Shown here: piece after piece, positions 25,896 to 33,439 of the stretch
Numbering within the stretch: the stretch's first letter is position 1
Layout: the number at the start of each line of letters is the position of its first letter
Source of the DNA: G963665925 sp963665925
GTDB taxonomy: Bacteria; Bacillota; Clostridia; Peptostreptococcales; Acidaminobacteraceae
Direction of reading: 5' to 3'
Assembly (NCBI GenBank): GCA_963665925.1
Contig: OY762511.1
Location: forward strand, 1,674,001-1,738,000
Length of the DNA: 64,000 bases
Made by a program: the position numbers and the translations under genes
Notes under the pieces: generated by a model
Database searches by the model: none
Seen by the model: only the letters and a program-made list of their open reading frames with translations
Told to the model about the DNA's origin: nothing

Positions 25896-27251
25896 ATGAA
25901 ACGCGGTGAAGTAATCGAATTCATCATTGATGAAGTTCAGTTTCCGGGCAAAGCCATTGGAACATATGAAGGCAGTAAGATTCAACTAAAGGGCGGTCTG
26001 CCGGGTCAAAGGGTAAGAGCGCGCATTAAGAAGAAAAAGCAGAACCGAGTGGATGCGACACTCCTTGAAGTGCTTGAATCGGCATCCAATGAGGTGGATT
26101 CATTCTGTCCGCACTTTGGAAGATGCGGGGGATGTGCAAGACAAACCCTACCATATGAAGAGCAGGTTAAGCTTAAAGGAGACCAGGTAAAGCAGCTCCT
26201 TGAAGATGCGGGTATTACAGGCTATGAATGGAACGGTGTCGTGTCATCGCCTGAAATCTATCATTACAGAAATAAGATGGAGTACTCTTTTGGAGATGAG
26301 GAAAAGGGCGGACCCCTGACGCTGGGCATGCACAAAAAAGGCAGGTTTCATGACGTGGTTACAGTAGACCAGTGTAAAATCGCCGATGAAGACTTTAATG
26401 TGATCCTCGCTGCAAGCCATAGGCATTTCGTAGAGCGCGGAATTCCAAAGTACGACGGTGTGCGTCATACAGGCGGATACTTGAGAAACCTCAATGTGCG
26501 CAAGGGTAAAAAGACAGGCGAAATTCTGATTGGACTTTCGACTTCATCCCATGAAGAGCATGATCTGAAGCCTTATGTCGACATGCTTTTGGGCCTTGAG
26601 CTGTCAGGCAGTATTGTCGGCATTCTGCATATTGTCAATAATGACGTAGCACAGGTTGTGCGTGGTGATTATAATGTCCTTTACGGGCGTGACTACTATA
26701 TGGAAGAGCTCTTTGACCTCAAATTCAAAGTGTCATTCTACTCATTCTTCCAGACCAATACACTTGGGGCTGAGCTTCTTTATGATACAGCGATGAACTA
26801 CATGGACCATATCGAGTCGAGAAATGTATTTGACCTCTTCAGTGGTACGGGTACCATTGCTCAAATCATGGCAGAGCGTGCGGACCACGTGACAGGCATT
26901 GAAATTATTGCCGATGCCGTTGAAGCCGCAAAGGAAAATGCAAAGCTTAATGGTCTGGAAAACTGTGATTTCCTGGCAGGCGATGTCTTTATAAAGCTTG
27001 ACGAAGTAACGAAAAAGCCAGATGTCATTGTTGTTGACCCGCCGCGTGCAGGCATTCAGGAAAAGACCCTGGCAAAGATTATCGAATACGGTGTGAACGG
27101 CATTACCTATGTGTCGTGCAACCCGGTTTCACTGGCTGACAATCTCAAGCAGATGCAGAAGGCCGGATATTCAGTAAAGAAGATTTGCTGTGTGGACATG
27201 TTCCCGCATACGCCGCATGTGGAGACGGTGGTAGAGCTATCTAAGAAATAA
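25896..27251 (+). CDS. rlmD: 23S rRNA (uracil-C5)-methyltransferase, RumA/RlmD family
   Basis: A 451-residue enzyme with an N-terminal TRAM RNA-binding domain (about 1-60), a 4Fe-4S site (CPHFGRCGGC plus a later Cys in VDQCKI) and a C-terminal methyltransferase domain with DLFSGTGTIAQ, VVDPPRAG and the catalytic Cys in YVSCNP. The family makes m5U in 23S rRNA (U1939 in E. coli; one Gram-positive enzyme, RlmCD, also does U747), so the exact site is not certain. The ATG at 25896 has GGAGGT immediately upstream. Confidence 0.9.
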   Translation: MKRGEVIEFIIDEVQFPGKAIGTYEGSKIQLKGGLPGQRVRARIKKKKQNRVDATLLEVLESASNEVDSFCPHFGRCGGCARQTLPYEEQVKLKGDQVKQLLEDAGITGYEWNGVVSSPEIYHYRNKMEYSFGDEEKGGPLTLGMHKKGRFHDVVTVDQCKIADEDFNVILAASHRHFVERGIPKYDGVRHTGGYLRNLNVRKGKKTGEILIGLSTSSHEEHDLKPYVDMLLGLELSGSIVGILHIVNNDVAQVVRGDYNVLYGRDYYMEELFDLKFKVSFYSFFQTNTLGAELLYDTAMNYMDHIESRNVFDLFSGTGTIAQIMAERADHVTGIEIIADAVEAAKENAKLNGLENCDFLAGDVFIKLDEVTKKPDVIVVDPPRAGIQEKTLAKIIEYGVNGITYVSCNPVSLADNLKQMQKAGYSVKKICCVDMFPHTPHVETVVELSKK

Positions 27252-27343
27252 TATATAATATATAAATAAGCAGTATCCAAATTATTTGGATAGGGTGCTT
27301 GTGTAGGTGGTCAGGAAATTACTAATACTGGAGGCATGGATAG

Positions 27344-27619
27344 ATGGCATCAAAAAAAACCATAGAAGTATATGAAGCGCTTCTTAAAAAGGGGTTTTCT
27401 GATGAGTTTTGTAAAGAAGTCGCATATAAGTATATGAATACTGATTTCACTTCAAAACGAATGCTGGGCTATCTGAACGGGGTTACTCAACTGAGTGTTG
27501 AAGAAGTTGTCGATGAAATGTTTGCCATTATCAGCGACAGAGATCAAATAGTTGAAAAACATACATCGGAGCATGCTCAAGCAAGGTTAAACGAGGTATA
27601 TCGCAATGGTTTATTGTGA
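27344..27619 (+). CDS. Unrecognised 91-residue helical protein
   Basis: A short, probably all-helical acidic/basic protein (YEALLKKGFSDEFCKEVAYK near the start, SEHAQARLNEVYRNG at the end). The pattern of short helices with a GFSDEF turn loosely recalls UBA-like folds, which I do not claim. GGAGG lies ten bases before the ATG. An imperfect hairpin, TATCCAAA/TTTGGATA within AGCA/TGCT, sits in its leader (about 27270-27302). A terminator follows at 27753. Confidence 0.65.
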   Translation: MASKKTIEVYEALLKKGFSDEFCKEVAYKYMNTDFTSKRMLGYLNGVTQLSVEEVVDEMFAIISDRDQIVEKHTSEHAQARLNEVYRNGLL

Positions 27620-27752
27620 GTCATAGGACAATCCGGATTTGAGTGTCAGGCACTGCTTTAGAGTAAGCCTAAATGTGAGTCGGTGGTAGAGCTTGTGAAA
27701 GTTTAGAACTATACAATAATACTGAAATGATTACATTAAGAATGAAGCAAAT

Positions 27753-27779
27753 AAAAATCCCACACGTTGTGGGATTTTT
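27753..27779. terminator. Bidirectional terminator
   Basis: AAAAATCCCACA/TGTGGGATTTTT hairpin. It serves the plus-strand 91-residue gene and the minus-strand ATPase remnant. Confidence 0.85.
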
Positions 27780-27784
27780 ATTAT

Positions 27785-28195
27785 TTAATCATAGTGTACT
27801 TGCTCACCATCATATTGTATGAATTTAGAATTATGATGAAGGTTGTCTAACTTGAGTTTTAGCAATGAATAGAAGTTTGAGTTATTTGTAGTCAGGATTA
27901 TTTGTCTCGAGTTAGATTCACAAGTGATAATACTTCTAATTAGGTCGATGAATGAAAGTATATTAATTGAGTCAAGATGTTGTACGGGATCGTTAATAAA
28001 TAGAGGTTTTATATTTGTGTTGTACTTTAATGAGTTTGAAAGGAATATACTGAGAGCCATTAAACTTGTTTGAGCAGCACTGAAGAATAATACTGGTGGA
28101 ATTCTGTCACCATCTTGATTTTCAGACACTATCTCAATAGTTGTTTGTTTAGGTGGTATGTGAAATTGTATTGAAAGAAATACTCTTATCTTAAA
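27785..28195 (-). pseudogene. Truncated C-terminus of an SMC/RecF-like ATPase
   Basis: The frame is open from 28195 to its stop but has no plausible start or ribosome site. It encodes the terminal ATPase lobe: an FFSAAQTSLMALSIFLS segment of signature-helix type, the Walker B strand PLFINDPVQHLDSIN and a D-loop/H-loop region with RQIILTTNNSNF. These are hallmarks of SbcC/RecN/SMC-like DNA-repair or defence ATPases. Everything N-terminal, including Walker A and the coiled coils, is missing. It begins at the last ten bases of the amidase gene, so it looks like a remnant left at a recombination junction. Confidence 0.8.
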
Positions 28196-29004
28196 TCAGA
28201 AACAGAATAGACATCATGCCTACGGTGGGCGAGAAGCGGAAGTTGGGTTCTTATGGCCTTGACTTGATTTAAATTTAGTTCAGTAACAATCTTATCCTCT
28301 TCGTGGTCAAGTTGATGTAAAATATCTCCCCATGGAGATACAACAAGAGAGTGACCCCATGAAGAATACCCTGTGGCGGGATTGCGTGCAGCTGCAACAC
28401 CTATTGTAAAAACTTGATTATCCAAGGCTCTTGTTCTGAATAAAATGTCCCAGTGACTTGGACCAGTTGTCATATTAAATGCTGCTGGAACTATGATGAT
28501 TTCTGCTCCCTGATCAACCATAAGTCGTGAGAGTTCGGGGAATCGGAAGTCATAACAAATACAAAGACCGATTTTGCCAAATTCAGTACAAAAAACAGTT
28601 GGTTCGTACCCGACAGAGAGGACATCGGATTCCTTAAACGTTTGGCCGTTTTCAATATCAATATCAAACAGGTGCATTTTTCTGTGTTTCGCAATTTGTT
28701 TTCCACTGCGGTCAAACACGTAAGAAGTGTTATAAATCAGGTTATCCTTACTTTCTGGTACTGAACCTGCTACAAGATAAATATTATATGTAGCAGCCAT
28801 CCTTGATAACTGCCTCCATGTACGTTCGCCCTCTTGTTCGGAGTAATCTCTAAATACGCTAGTCTGATAAGGGCAAATGAACATTTCAGGAAGAATAACC
28901 ATATCAATTTGTTCATTTTTTAGTTTTTGAATTATGTGTTCAATTTTGTCTAAATTTTCTTGTTTATCTCTTGACACGTCTATTTGTAAAGCGGCAATTT
29001 TCAT
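28186..29004 (-). CDS. Carbon-nitrogen hydrolase of the nitrilase superfamily (omega-amidase-like)
   Basis: A 272-residue cytosolic amidase with the complete catalytic set: Glu in LPEMF, Lys in HRKMHLFD and Cys in CICYDFRFPEL. These motifs fit the Nit2/omega-amidase and related C-N hydrolase branch, which deamidates small acids such as alpha-ketoglutaramate. The ATG at 29004 has AGGGG about eight bases upstream. It is the last gene of a minus-strand operon with a D-amino-acid lyase-fold enzyme (15 bp gap) and RidA, under a sigma-54 promoter; a role in clearing amide by-products of amino-acid breakdown is inferred. Confidence 0.88.
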   Translation of the reverse strand: MKIAALQIDVSRDKQENLDKIEHIIQKLKNEQIDMVILPEMFICPYQTSVFRDYSEQEGERTWRQLSRMAATYNIYLVAGSVPESKDNLIYNTSYVFDRSGKQIAKHRKMHLFDIDIENGQTFKESDVLSVGYEPTVFCTEFGKIGLCICYDFRFPELSRLMVDQGAEIIIVPAAFNMTTGPSHWDILFRTRALDNQVFTIGVAAARNPATGYSSWGHSLVVSPWGDILHQLDHEEDKIVTELNLNQVKAIRTQLPLLAHRRHDVYSVSDLR

Positions 29005-29019
29005 TGTTATCAACCCCTA

Positions 29020-30126
29020 TTATTTAAGTTTTCCTCTGCATTCCACAAGAATTTCATCAATGACTTTTCCATTGGTGGTCAAGTAAGCGGTTTCGTGAAG
29101 ATTAACAACGGGACAGATATGGTTTGGTATGATTTCGACTTTATCACCAATTGATACAGCTTTAGAAAATGCTTTGTTATAAATAATTGCATGTTCATCG
29201 AAAACATCAAAAATATTTACATTATCATAGCCCTTAATTATCCCAAGGCCTTCAGTTGTACACAGTCCTTTGCTTCGAGTTTGTGTAGTCAGTCCTTTCG
29301 CACCTACATCAAGAATTACGCGTTCATCAGTGGGTTTGCTCATTACAGTAGCTAAAACTGTAGCGGCGCATCGGTTGTGATCTCCATAGGAGTTTCCTTG
29401 TGATGCATCCATGAATATATAAGTTCCAGGTCGAATTTCAGTAATTCCTTGTAGAATTTCGAAATCATGCATAAGTGAAGGGGTAGAACCTATACTAACT
29501 GTTTCTATTTCAAACCCCATATTTTTTGCTAAGTCGACAAACTCTAAAGTACGCTTTTGACTTACAAGATGAATATTTTCAAGCTCTTTTAAGTTTTTAG
29601 CACCATATGAGTGACCATCGTGAGAAAAAATTCCTTTTAGATGAATGTGTTCACATTTCTTAAGATGCAGAAGGAGTTTCTTGTATTGCTCTTTTGTGAC
29701 TATGCCAGAACGCTCTTCTCCGACTTCGATTTCAATGAGTACATGTGCTGTGAGGTTCTCTTTAGAAAACACGTTTTCAATCATTTCAGCCTGTTCAATG
29801 CTATCTAGTCCGAAAGAGATATGAATGCGTTTACTTAACTGAGCAATGCGTTCAAGTTTCTTTGTCCCAATAATTTCATTTGCAATAAAAATATCGTCAA
29901 TACCATGAGAAGCCATAACTTCTGCTTCTCCAACCTTTGCTACTGCAATTCCCTGTGCTCCAATTTCAATCTGCTTAAGTGCAAGTTTTGGCATTTTATG
30001 CGTTTTTGTGTGTGGCCTAAGAGTAACCCTTTGGCTATTAGCATAGTTTTGCATTTTAGTACAGTTATCAATAACCAAATCATAATCAATAACAAGTGAA
30101 GGGCTTTCCAATTGAGGATAGATCAT
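29020..30126 (-). CDS. PLP-dependent D-threonine aldolase/D-serine dehydratase-fold enzyme
   Basis: A 368-residue fold-type III PLP enzyme of the DSD1/D-threonine aldolase family. The PLP Lys lies in RPHTKTHKMPKLA (about residues 37-49). The C-terminal metal site His and Cys are in PNHICPVVNLHE, a signature of metal-dependent D-threonine aldolases and eukaryotic-type D-serine dehydratases. It would act on D-threonine, D-serine or 3-hydroxy-D-aspartate. A dehydratase reaction would release enamine/imine intermediates, the substrate of the RidA protein encoded immediately upstream (one-base overlap, TAATG). AAGGAGG precedes the ATG. Confidence 0.88.
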   Translation of the reverse strand: MIYPQLESPSLVIDYDLVIDNCTKMQNYANSQRVTLRPHTKTHKMPKLALKQIEIGAQGIAVAKVGEAEVMASHGIDDIFIANEIIGTKKLERIAQLSKRIHISFGLDSIEQAEMIENVFSKENLTAHVLIEIEVGEERSGIVTKEQYKKLLLHLKKCEHIHLKGIFSHDGHSYGAKNLKELENIHLVSQKRTLEFVDLAKNMGFEIETVSIGSTPSLMHDFEILQGITEIRPGTYIFMDASQGNSYGDHNRCAATVLATVMSKPTDERVILDVGAKGLTTQTRSKGLCTTEGLGIIKGYDNVNIFDVFDEHAIIYNKAFSKAVSIGDKVEIIPNHICPVVNLHETAYLTTNGKVIDEILVECRGKLK

Positions 30127-30509
30127 TACTTTTCCTCCTTACATATAGCAACAGCTTCAATTTCAACAAGACAATCGCCATGGAGTGTGTTTGAAGGTAC
30201 AACAACGCGTGAAGGCTTGTGATTACCGAAAAACTCTGCATATACTTTGTTGATTTCTGGCCAATACGCCACATCTGGAGTATATAGACGGCACTGAATT
30301 ACATCATTTTTAGTTGAACCAGCAGCTTTAAGAATACGTTCAAGATTCTCAAGTGCTTGCCAAGTTTCATCAACTACATTATTTGCACGCGTACCGGTCT
30401 TCGGATTCACTGATAGTTGACCAGAGATATAGAGAAGTCCATTATAGACAACACCAGGTGAGTAATGACCTCCGTCTTTTGATGTGAATTCTGTAGTTAT
30501 TTTTTTCAT
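30126..30509 (-). CDS. RidA-family enamine/imine deaminase
   Basis: A 127-residue YjgF/YER057c/UK114 protein, usually trimeric. The catalytic Arg is in IQCRLYTPDV and the conserved Glu region is LVEIEAVA. RidA hydrolyses 2-aminoacrylate and related imines released by PLP enzymes to keto acid plus ammonia. It is first in the operon with the D-threonine aldolase-fold enzyme and an amidase. The ATG at 30509 has AAGGAG eight bases upstream; open sequence beyond it is the 5' leader of the sigma-54 transcript. Confidence 0.93.
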   Translation of the reverse strand: MKKITTEFTSKDGGHYSPGVVYNGLLYISGQLSVNPKTGTRANNVVDETWQALENLERILKAAGSTKNDVIQCRLYTPDVAYWPEINKVYAEFFGNHKPSRVVVPSNTLHGDCLVEIEAVAICKEEK

Positions 30510-30553
30510 AGTATTTTCTCCTTTGAATTGAGTATTTTGTTGCCAATCTATAT

Positions 30554-30570
30554 TGCAAGTAGGATGCCAA
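30554..30570 (-). promoter_or_regulatory. Sigma-54 promoter of the ridA operon
   Basis: On the minus strand TTGGCATCCTACTTGCA fits the -24/-12 consensus: TGG and GCA are separated by exactly ten bases. The predicted transcript start is near 30542, about 33 bp before the RidA start codon. A sigma-54 activator gene diverges from it. The 30571-30761 stretch should hold the activator-binding site; I see no convincing repeat there. Confidence 0.88.
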
Positions 30571-30761
30571 AACTTTTGGAGTACGGAAAAAATAATGACC
30601 ACAGAAGCTGATTATCTGAAAGGGGAAGGGTTATAAGCGTATAAACAGAGTTTGAGAGATTATTTCATGCCAAGTTGAAATTCAGAAGTCAGTCGTTTAA
30701 AATTGATTTAAATGGGATATGCACCATTATAAAACGGGTGTCGCCCACAAGTGGAGGTCTT

Positions 30762-32786
30762 ATGAAATATAATTTAAGTATAATAACACGTTTCTCGTGG
30801 AGCTGTGATTTTTTACAAAAACAGCTTACATATTTATTTGGTGACATATTTAAAATTACATGTCATTCAGTAAACACGAAACCTGTGAAACCCATATTCA
30901 ATGCAGATTTAATTCTACTACATGAGCCATCAGCGCTTGTAGAAATGCAAAAGTATATAAAAAGTGATTGCCCATTGATACTTATGAGAAGAACAATTAC
31001 GGCTGAAGCAGTAGAGAAGTTGAAGCAGATCCCTGATGGTGTTAGTACAGTTGTTGTAAATGCAACAGATTATATGGCTCATGAGACGATGACCAATATT
31101 TATCAGCTTGGAATAAAAAATGTGGAGTTAATCCCTTGGGCACCAGACAGTAACCGACCATTCCCTGAGGTGGACTATATACTGACACATAGAATATATG
31201 ATTTTTTGCCTGAAACGGGAAAACCGACAGTGATTTTAGGTAGCAGAGTCATTAATGCAGATGTAATTATGGATGTATTAAGCTATTTTAATGTGGATTT
31301 TGACATTATTGATGCCGTATTTGGCAGATATATTTCAATTGTTCCTAGTTATGTAAAGGGTGTTCATTCTTTGCTAGAGAATAATCGGTTTCTATCCGCA
31401 CAATGGAATCTACTTTACGATAAAATTAATCAAAGCGTTGCTGTAATTTCATCTGATAATCATATAACTTCATATAATAGTCATTTTTCGAGACTAATTG
31501 AGCCACTAACGATAGACAAGAAGATTATTAAAATAAATGAACTTGTACAGAGCAAACCACATCTTAGTTTTTTAGAAATAGATGGAGAAATTGAGAACGA
31601 GATTGTTGAAGTTAATGACAATAAGCTAATTATGAGTGTAGACTATCTAGATGCAGAAAACATTAGCTTAGGTAGAATTATTCGATTAGAACCCTATAGT
31701 CAAATAGTTTCAACGCACCAAAATGTTCACAAGAAGATTGTCGGAGATGGACATGTTGCTAAATATGGATTTGAGGACATCATTGGTGAAAGTCGAATAA
31801 TTAAAGATGTTAAGTCACTTGGAAGAAAGTTCGCAACTTCCGACATGCCTGTACTCATATATGGAGAGAGTGGTACTGGTAAGGAACTTATGTCCAGTGC
31901 CATACACAATGAATCTCATCGATCCAAGGCTCCATTTATTGCAGTCAACTGTGCGGGTATTCCAGATACATTACTGGAATCAGAATTCTTTGGATATGAA
32001 GGGTCTGCTTTTACTGGGGCAAAAAAGTCAGGGGCTATTGGATTATTCGAAAAAGCCCATGGTGGAACATTGTTTTTAGATGAAATTTCTGAACTGCCAT
32101 TTGCATTACAGGGGAAACTTTTAAGAGCAATACAGGAAAAAGAGATAAGAAAAGTAGGATCAACGCAGACAATTACTGTTGATGTAAGAATTATTGCGGC
32201 ATCAAACAAAAACCTTGAGGAGATGATTGAAAACGGTGCTTTTAGAAACGATTTATATTTCAGACTGAATGTTTTTTCATTGACACTCCCACCACTCAGG
32301 GAAAGGGCTGGAGACATAAAACTACTTTGTAAGCAATATATGGATCAGCGAAATAGAGTTGGTTCAATACAGTTCTATAAATTCATTGAGTCGTATGACT
32401 GGCCTGGGAATATTCGGGAGTTGCAAAATGTAATTGAGTATATGAGTGTAGTTTGTGAAGAAGAGTTTGAGGTAAAATGTTTACCAAGGTATATTAAGGA
32501 TAAAAGCATCCTACGCAAGCTATTCGATTCTGAATCTGAGTATGCTAATGACTTACTGGTTCTCAAAGCAATTGATGAATGTAAGAAGCTTGGAAACGGA
32601 ACTGGACGCAGAAATTTAACTGTATATATTTCTACTCATTATTATTCTATATCTGAAGCAGAAGTTAGAAAGAATTTGCGTTCATTAGCGGATCAAGGTT
32701 TGATAATTGTTAGTAAAGGTCGTACAGGATGTTCTTTAACAAGTGATGGCATGGAGCGATTACAGTTAAATACAGTTCAAATCTAG
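30762..32786 (+). CDS. Sigma-54-dependent transcriptional activator with unusual N- and C-terminal domains
   Basis: A 674-residue enhancer-binding protein. The central AAA+ domain (about 340-575) has Walker A GESGTGKE, the sigma-54 contact loop SAFTGAKK, Walker B GGTLFLDEIS and the FRNDLYFRLNV region. The N-terminal 200 residues form Rossmann-like repeats that I do not recognise (not a receiver domain), followed by a PAS-like region. The C-terminus is not the usual Fis-type HTH but looks like a winged helix (ISEAEVRKNLRSLADQGLI near 630-650). The ATG at 30762 follows GGAGGT. It diverges from the ridA operon and is its probable activator. Confidence 0.92.
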   Translation: MKYNLSIITRFSWSCDFLQKQLTYLFGDIFKITCHSVNTKPVKPIFNADLILLHEPSALVEMQKYIKSDCPLILMRRTITAEAVEKLKQIPDGVSTVVVNATDYMAHETMTNIYQLGIKNVELIPWAPDSNRPFPEVDYILTHRIYDFLPETGKPTVILGSRVINADVIMDVLSYFNVDFDIIDAVFGRYISIVPSYVKGVHSLLENNRFLSAQWNLLYDKINQSVAVISSDNHITSYNSHFSRLIEPLTIDKKIIKINELVQSKPHLSFLEIDGEIENEIVEVNDNKLIMSVDYLDAENISLGRIIRLEPYSQIVSTHQNVHKKIVGDGHVAKYGFEDIIGESRIIKDVKSLGRKFATSDMPVLIYGESGTGKELMSSAIHNESHRSKAPFIAVNCAGIPDTLLESEFFGYEGSAFTGAKKSGAIGLFEKAHGGTLFLDEISELPFALQGKLLRAIQEKEIRKVGSTQTITVDVRIIAASNKNLEEMIENGAFRNDLYFRLNVFSLTLPPLRERAGDIKLLCKQYMDQRNRVGSIQFYKFIESYDWPGNIRELQNVIEYMSVVCEEEFEVKCLPRYIKDKSILRKLFDSESEYANDLLVLKAIDECKKLGNGTGRRNLTVYISTHYYSISEAEVRKNLRSLADQGLIIVSKGRTGCSLTSDGMERLQLNTVQI

Positions 32787-32818
32787 CCAACTTTATAATA
32801 AGCTGTAGAGTGTAGACA

Positions 32819-32852
32819 AACAGCTTCAACATGAAACGCTGGAGTTGTTTTT
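32819..32852 (+). terminator. Terminator after the sigma-54 activator gene
   Basis: AACAGCTTCA/TGGAGTTGTT stem with G-U pairs, followed by TTTTTT. Confidence 0.7.
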
Positions 32853-32873
32853 TATCTTTTGAGTTCTTAATGC

Positions 32874-32926
32874 AAAAAAGATGAGCTATCTCAAGCTCAA
32901 CGACACTTCTATGTTGCTATCTTTTT
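32874..32926. other. Possible three-way-junction hairpin
   Basis: AAAAAAGAT/ATCTTTTT encloses GAGC/GCTC and AAC/GTT arms. It could be a second terminator on either strand. The rest of the 32853-32990 gap shows nothing. Confidence 0.35.
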
Positions 32927-32990
32927 CATATTCATACACACAAATAGAAGTAAGGCGTGATCAGTTACTTTGTAATTACAGAGTGTATTT

Positions 32991-33197
32991 ATGAGTCTTT
33001 GCATGAATATACATGGGGATTTATATAGCGAAAAATGCGAATGGATATTATTGCATATAATGGATTCTTTTGGTGTGAATGATGAGTGTATATCAGATGA
33101 TATTTATGCAAGAAATATCATTTTGAGTTTTAACACGACATTGCAAACACTCGAATCAAGGAATGTAATTCCGATTCCCTATCCAGTTTATAATTGA
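32991..33197 (+). CDS. Possible 68-residue hypothetical protein
   Basis: An ATG-started frame with a mixed hydrophobic/acidic product (WILLHIMDSFGVNDECISDD). No domain is recognised and the ribosome site is weak. In its favour, a strong terminator begins 13 bp after the stop, which implies that a transcript ends here. It may also be a remnant or a small RNA. Confidence 0.35.
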   Translation: MSLCMNIHGDLYSEKCEWILLHIMDSFGVNDECISDDIYARNIILSFNTTLQTLESRNVIPIPYPVYN

Positions 33198-33209
33198 CTG
33201 CAATTGAGG

Positions 33210-33246
33210 ATTGAGTTCTGTATTCATCAGGACTCAGTCTTTTTTG
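33210..33246 (+). terminator. Terminator after the 68-codon frame
   Basis: ATTGAGTTCTG/CAGGACTCAGT stem (two G-U pairs) followed by CTTTTTTG. Confidence 0.8.
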
Positions 33247-33302
33247 CGTTAAAAAAGTCAGAATGATTGTCTTATGAACTGCATAAATATTTAAGGTTTA
33301 TA

Positions 33303-33331
33303 TTGACAACGTTTTAGGATAAGAGTATATT
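33303..33331 (+). promoter_or_regulatory. SigmaA promoter of the MFS gene
   Basis: TTGACA (33303-33308), 17-bp spacer, TATATT (33326-33331). Confidence 0.82.
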
Positions 33332-33343
33332 GAGTTAGTCAAA

Positions 33344-33365
33344 TATATTAGAATATACTAATATA
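33344..33365. promoter_or_regulatory. Candidate operator palindrome downstream of the MFS promoter
   Basis: TATATTAG/CTAATATA, 8-bp perfect arms around AATATA, starting about six bases after the predicted transcript start. The size and position suit a dimeric repressor such as MarR or TetR, but no such gene is adjacent. Confidence 0.5.
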
Positions 33366-33439
33366 GTTATATAATAATATGTATCGTGTCTACATATCAT
33401 GCTCTGGATATTTGAAACTAAGATTGGACGGTGAACTCT

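Noticed and set aside
27785..28195. Complete small ATPase gene
   Set aside because: It lacks Walker A and any start signal, and begins inside the neighbouring gene; it is a remnant.
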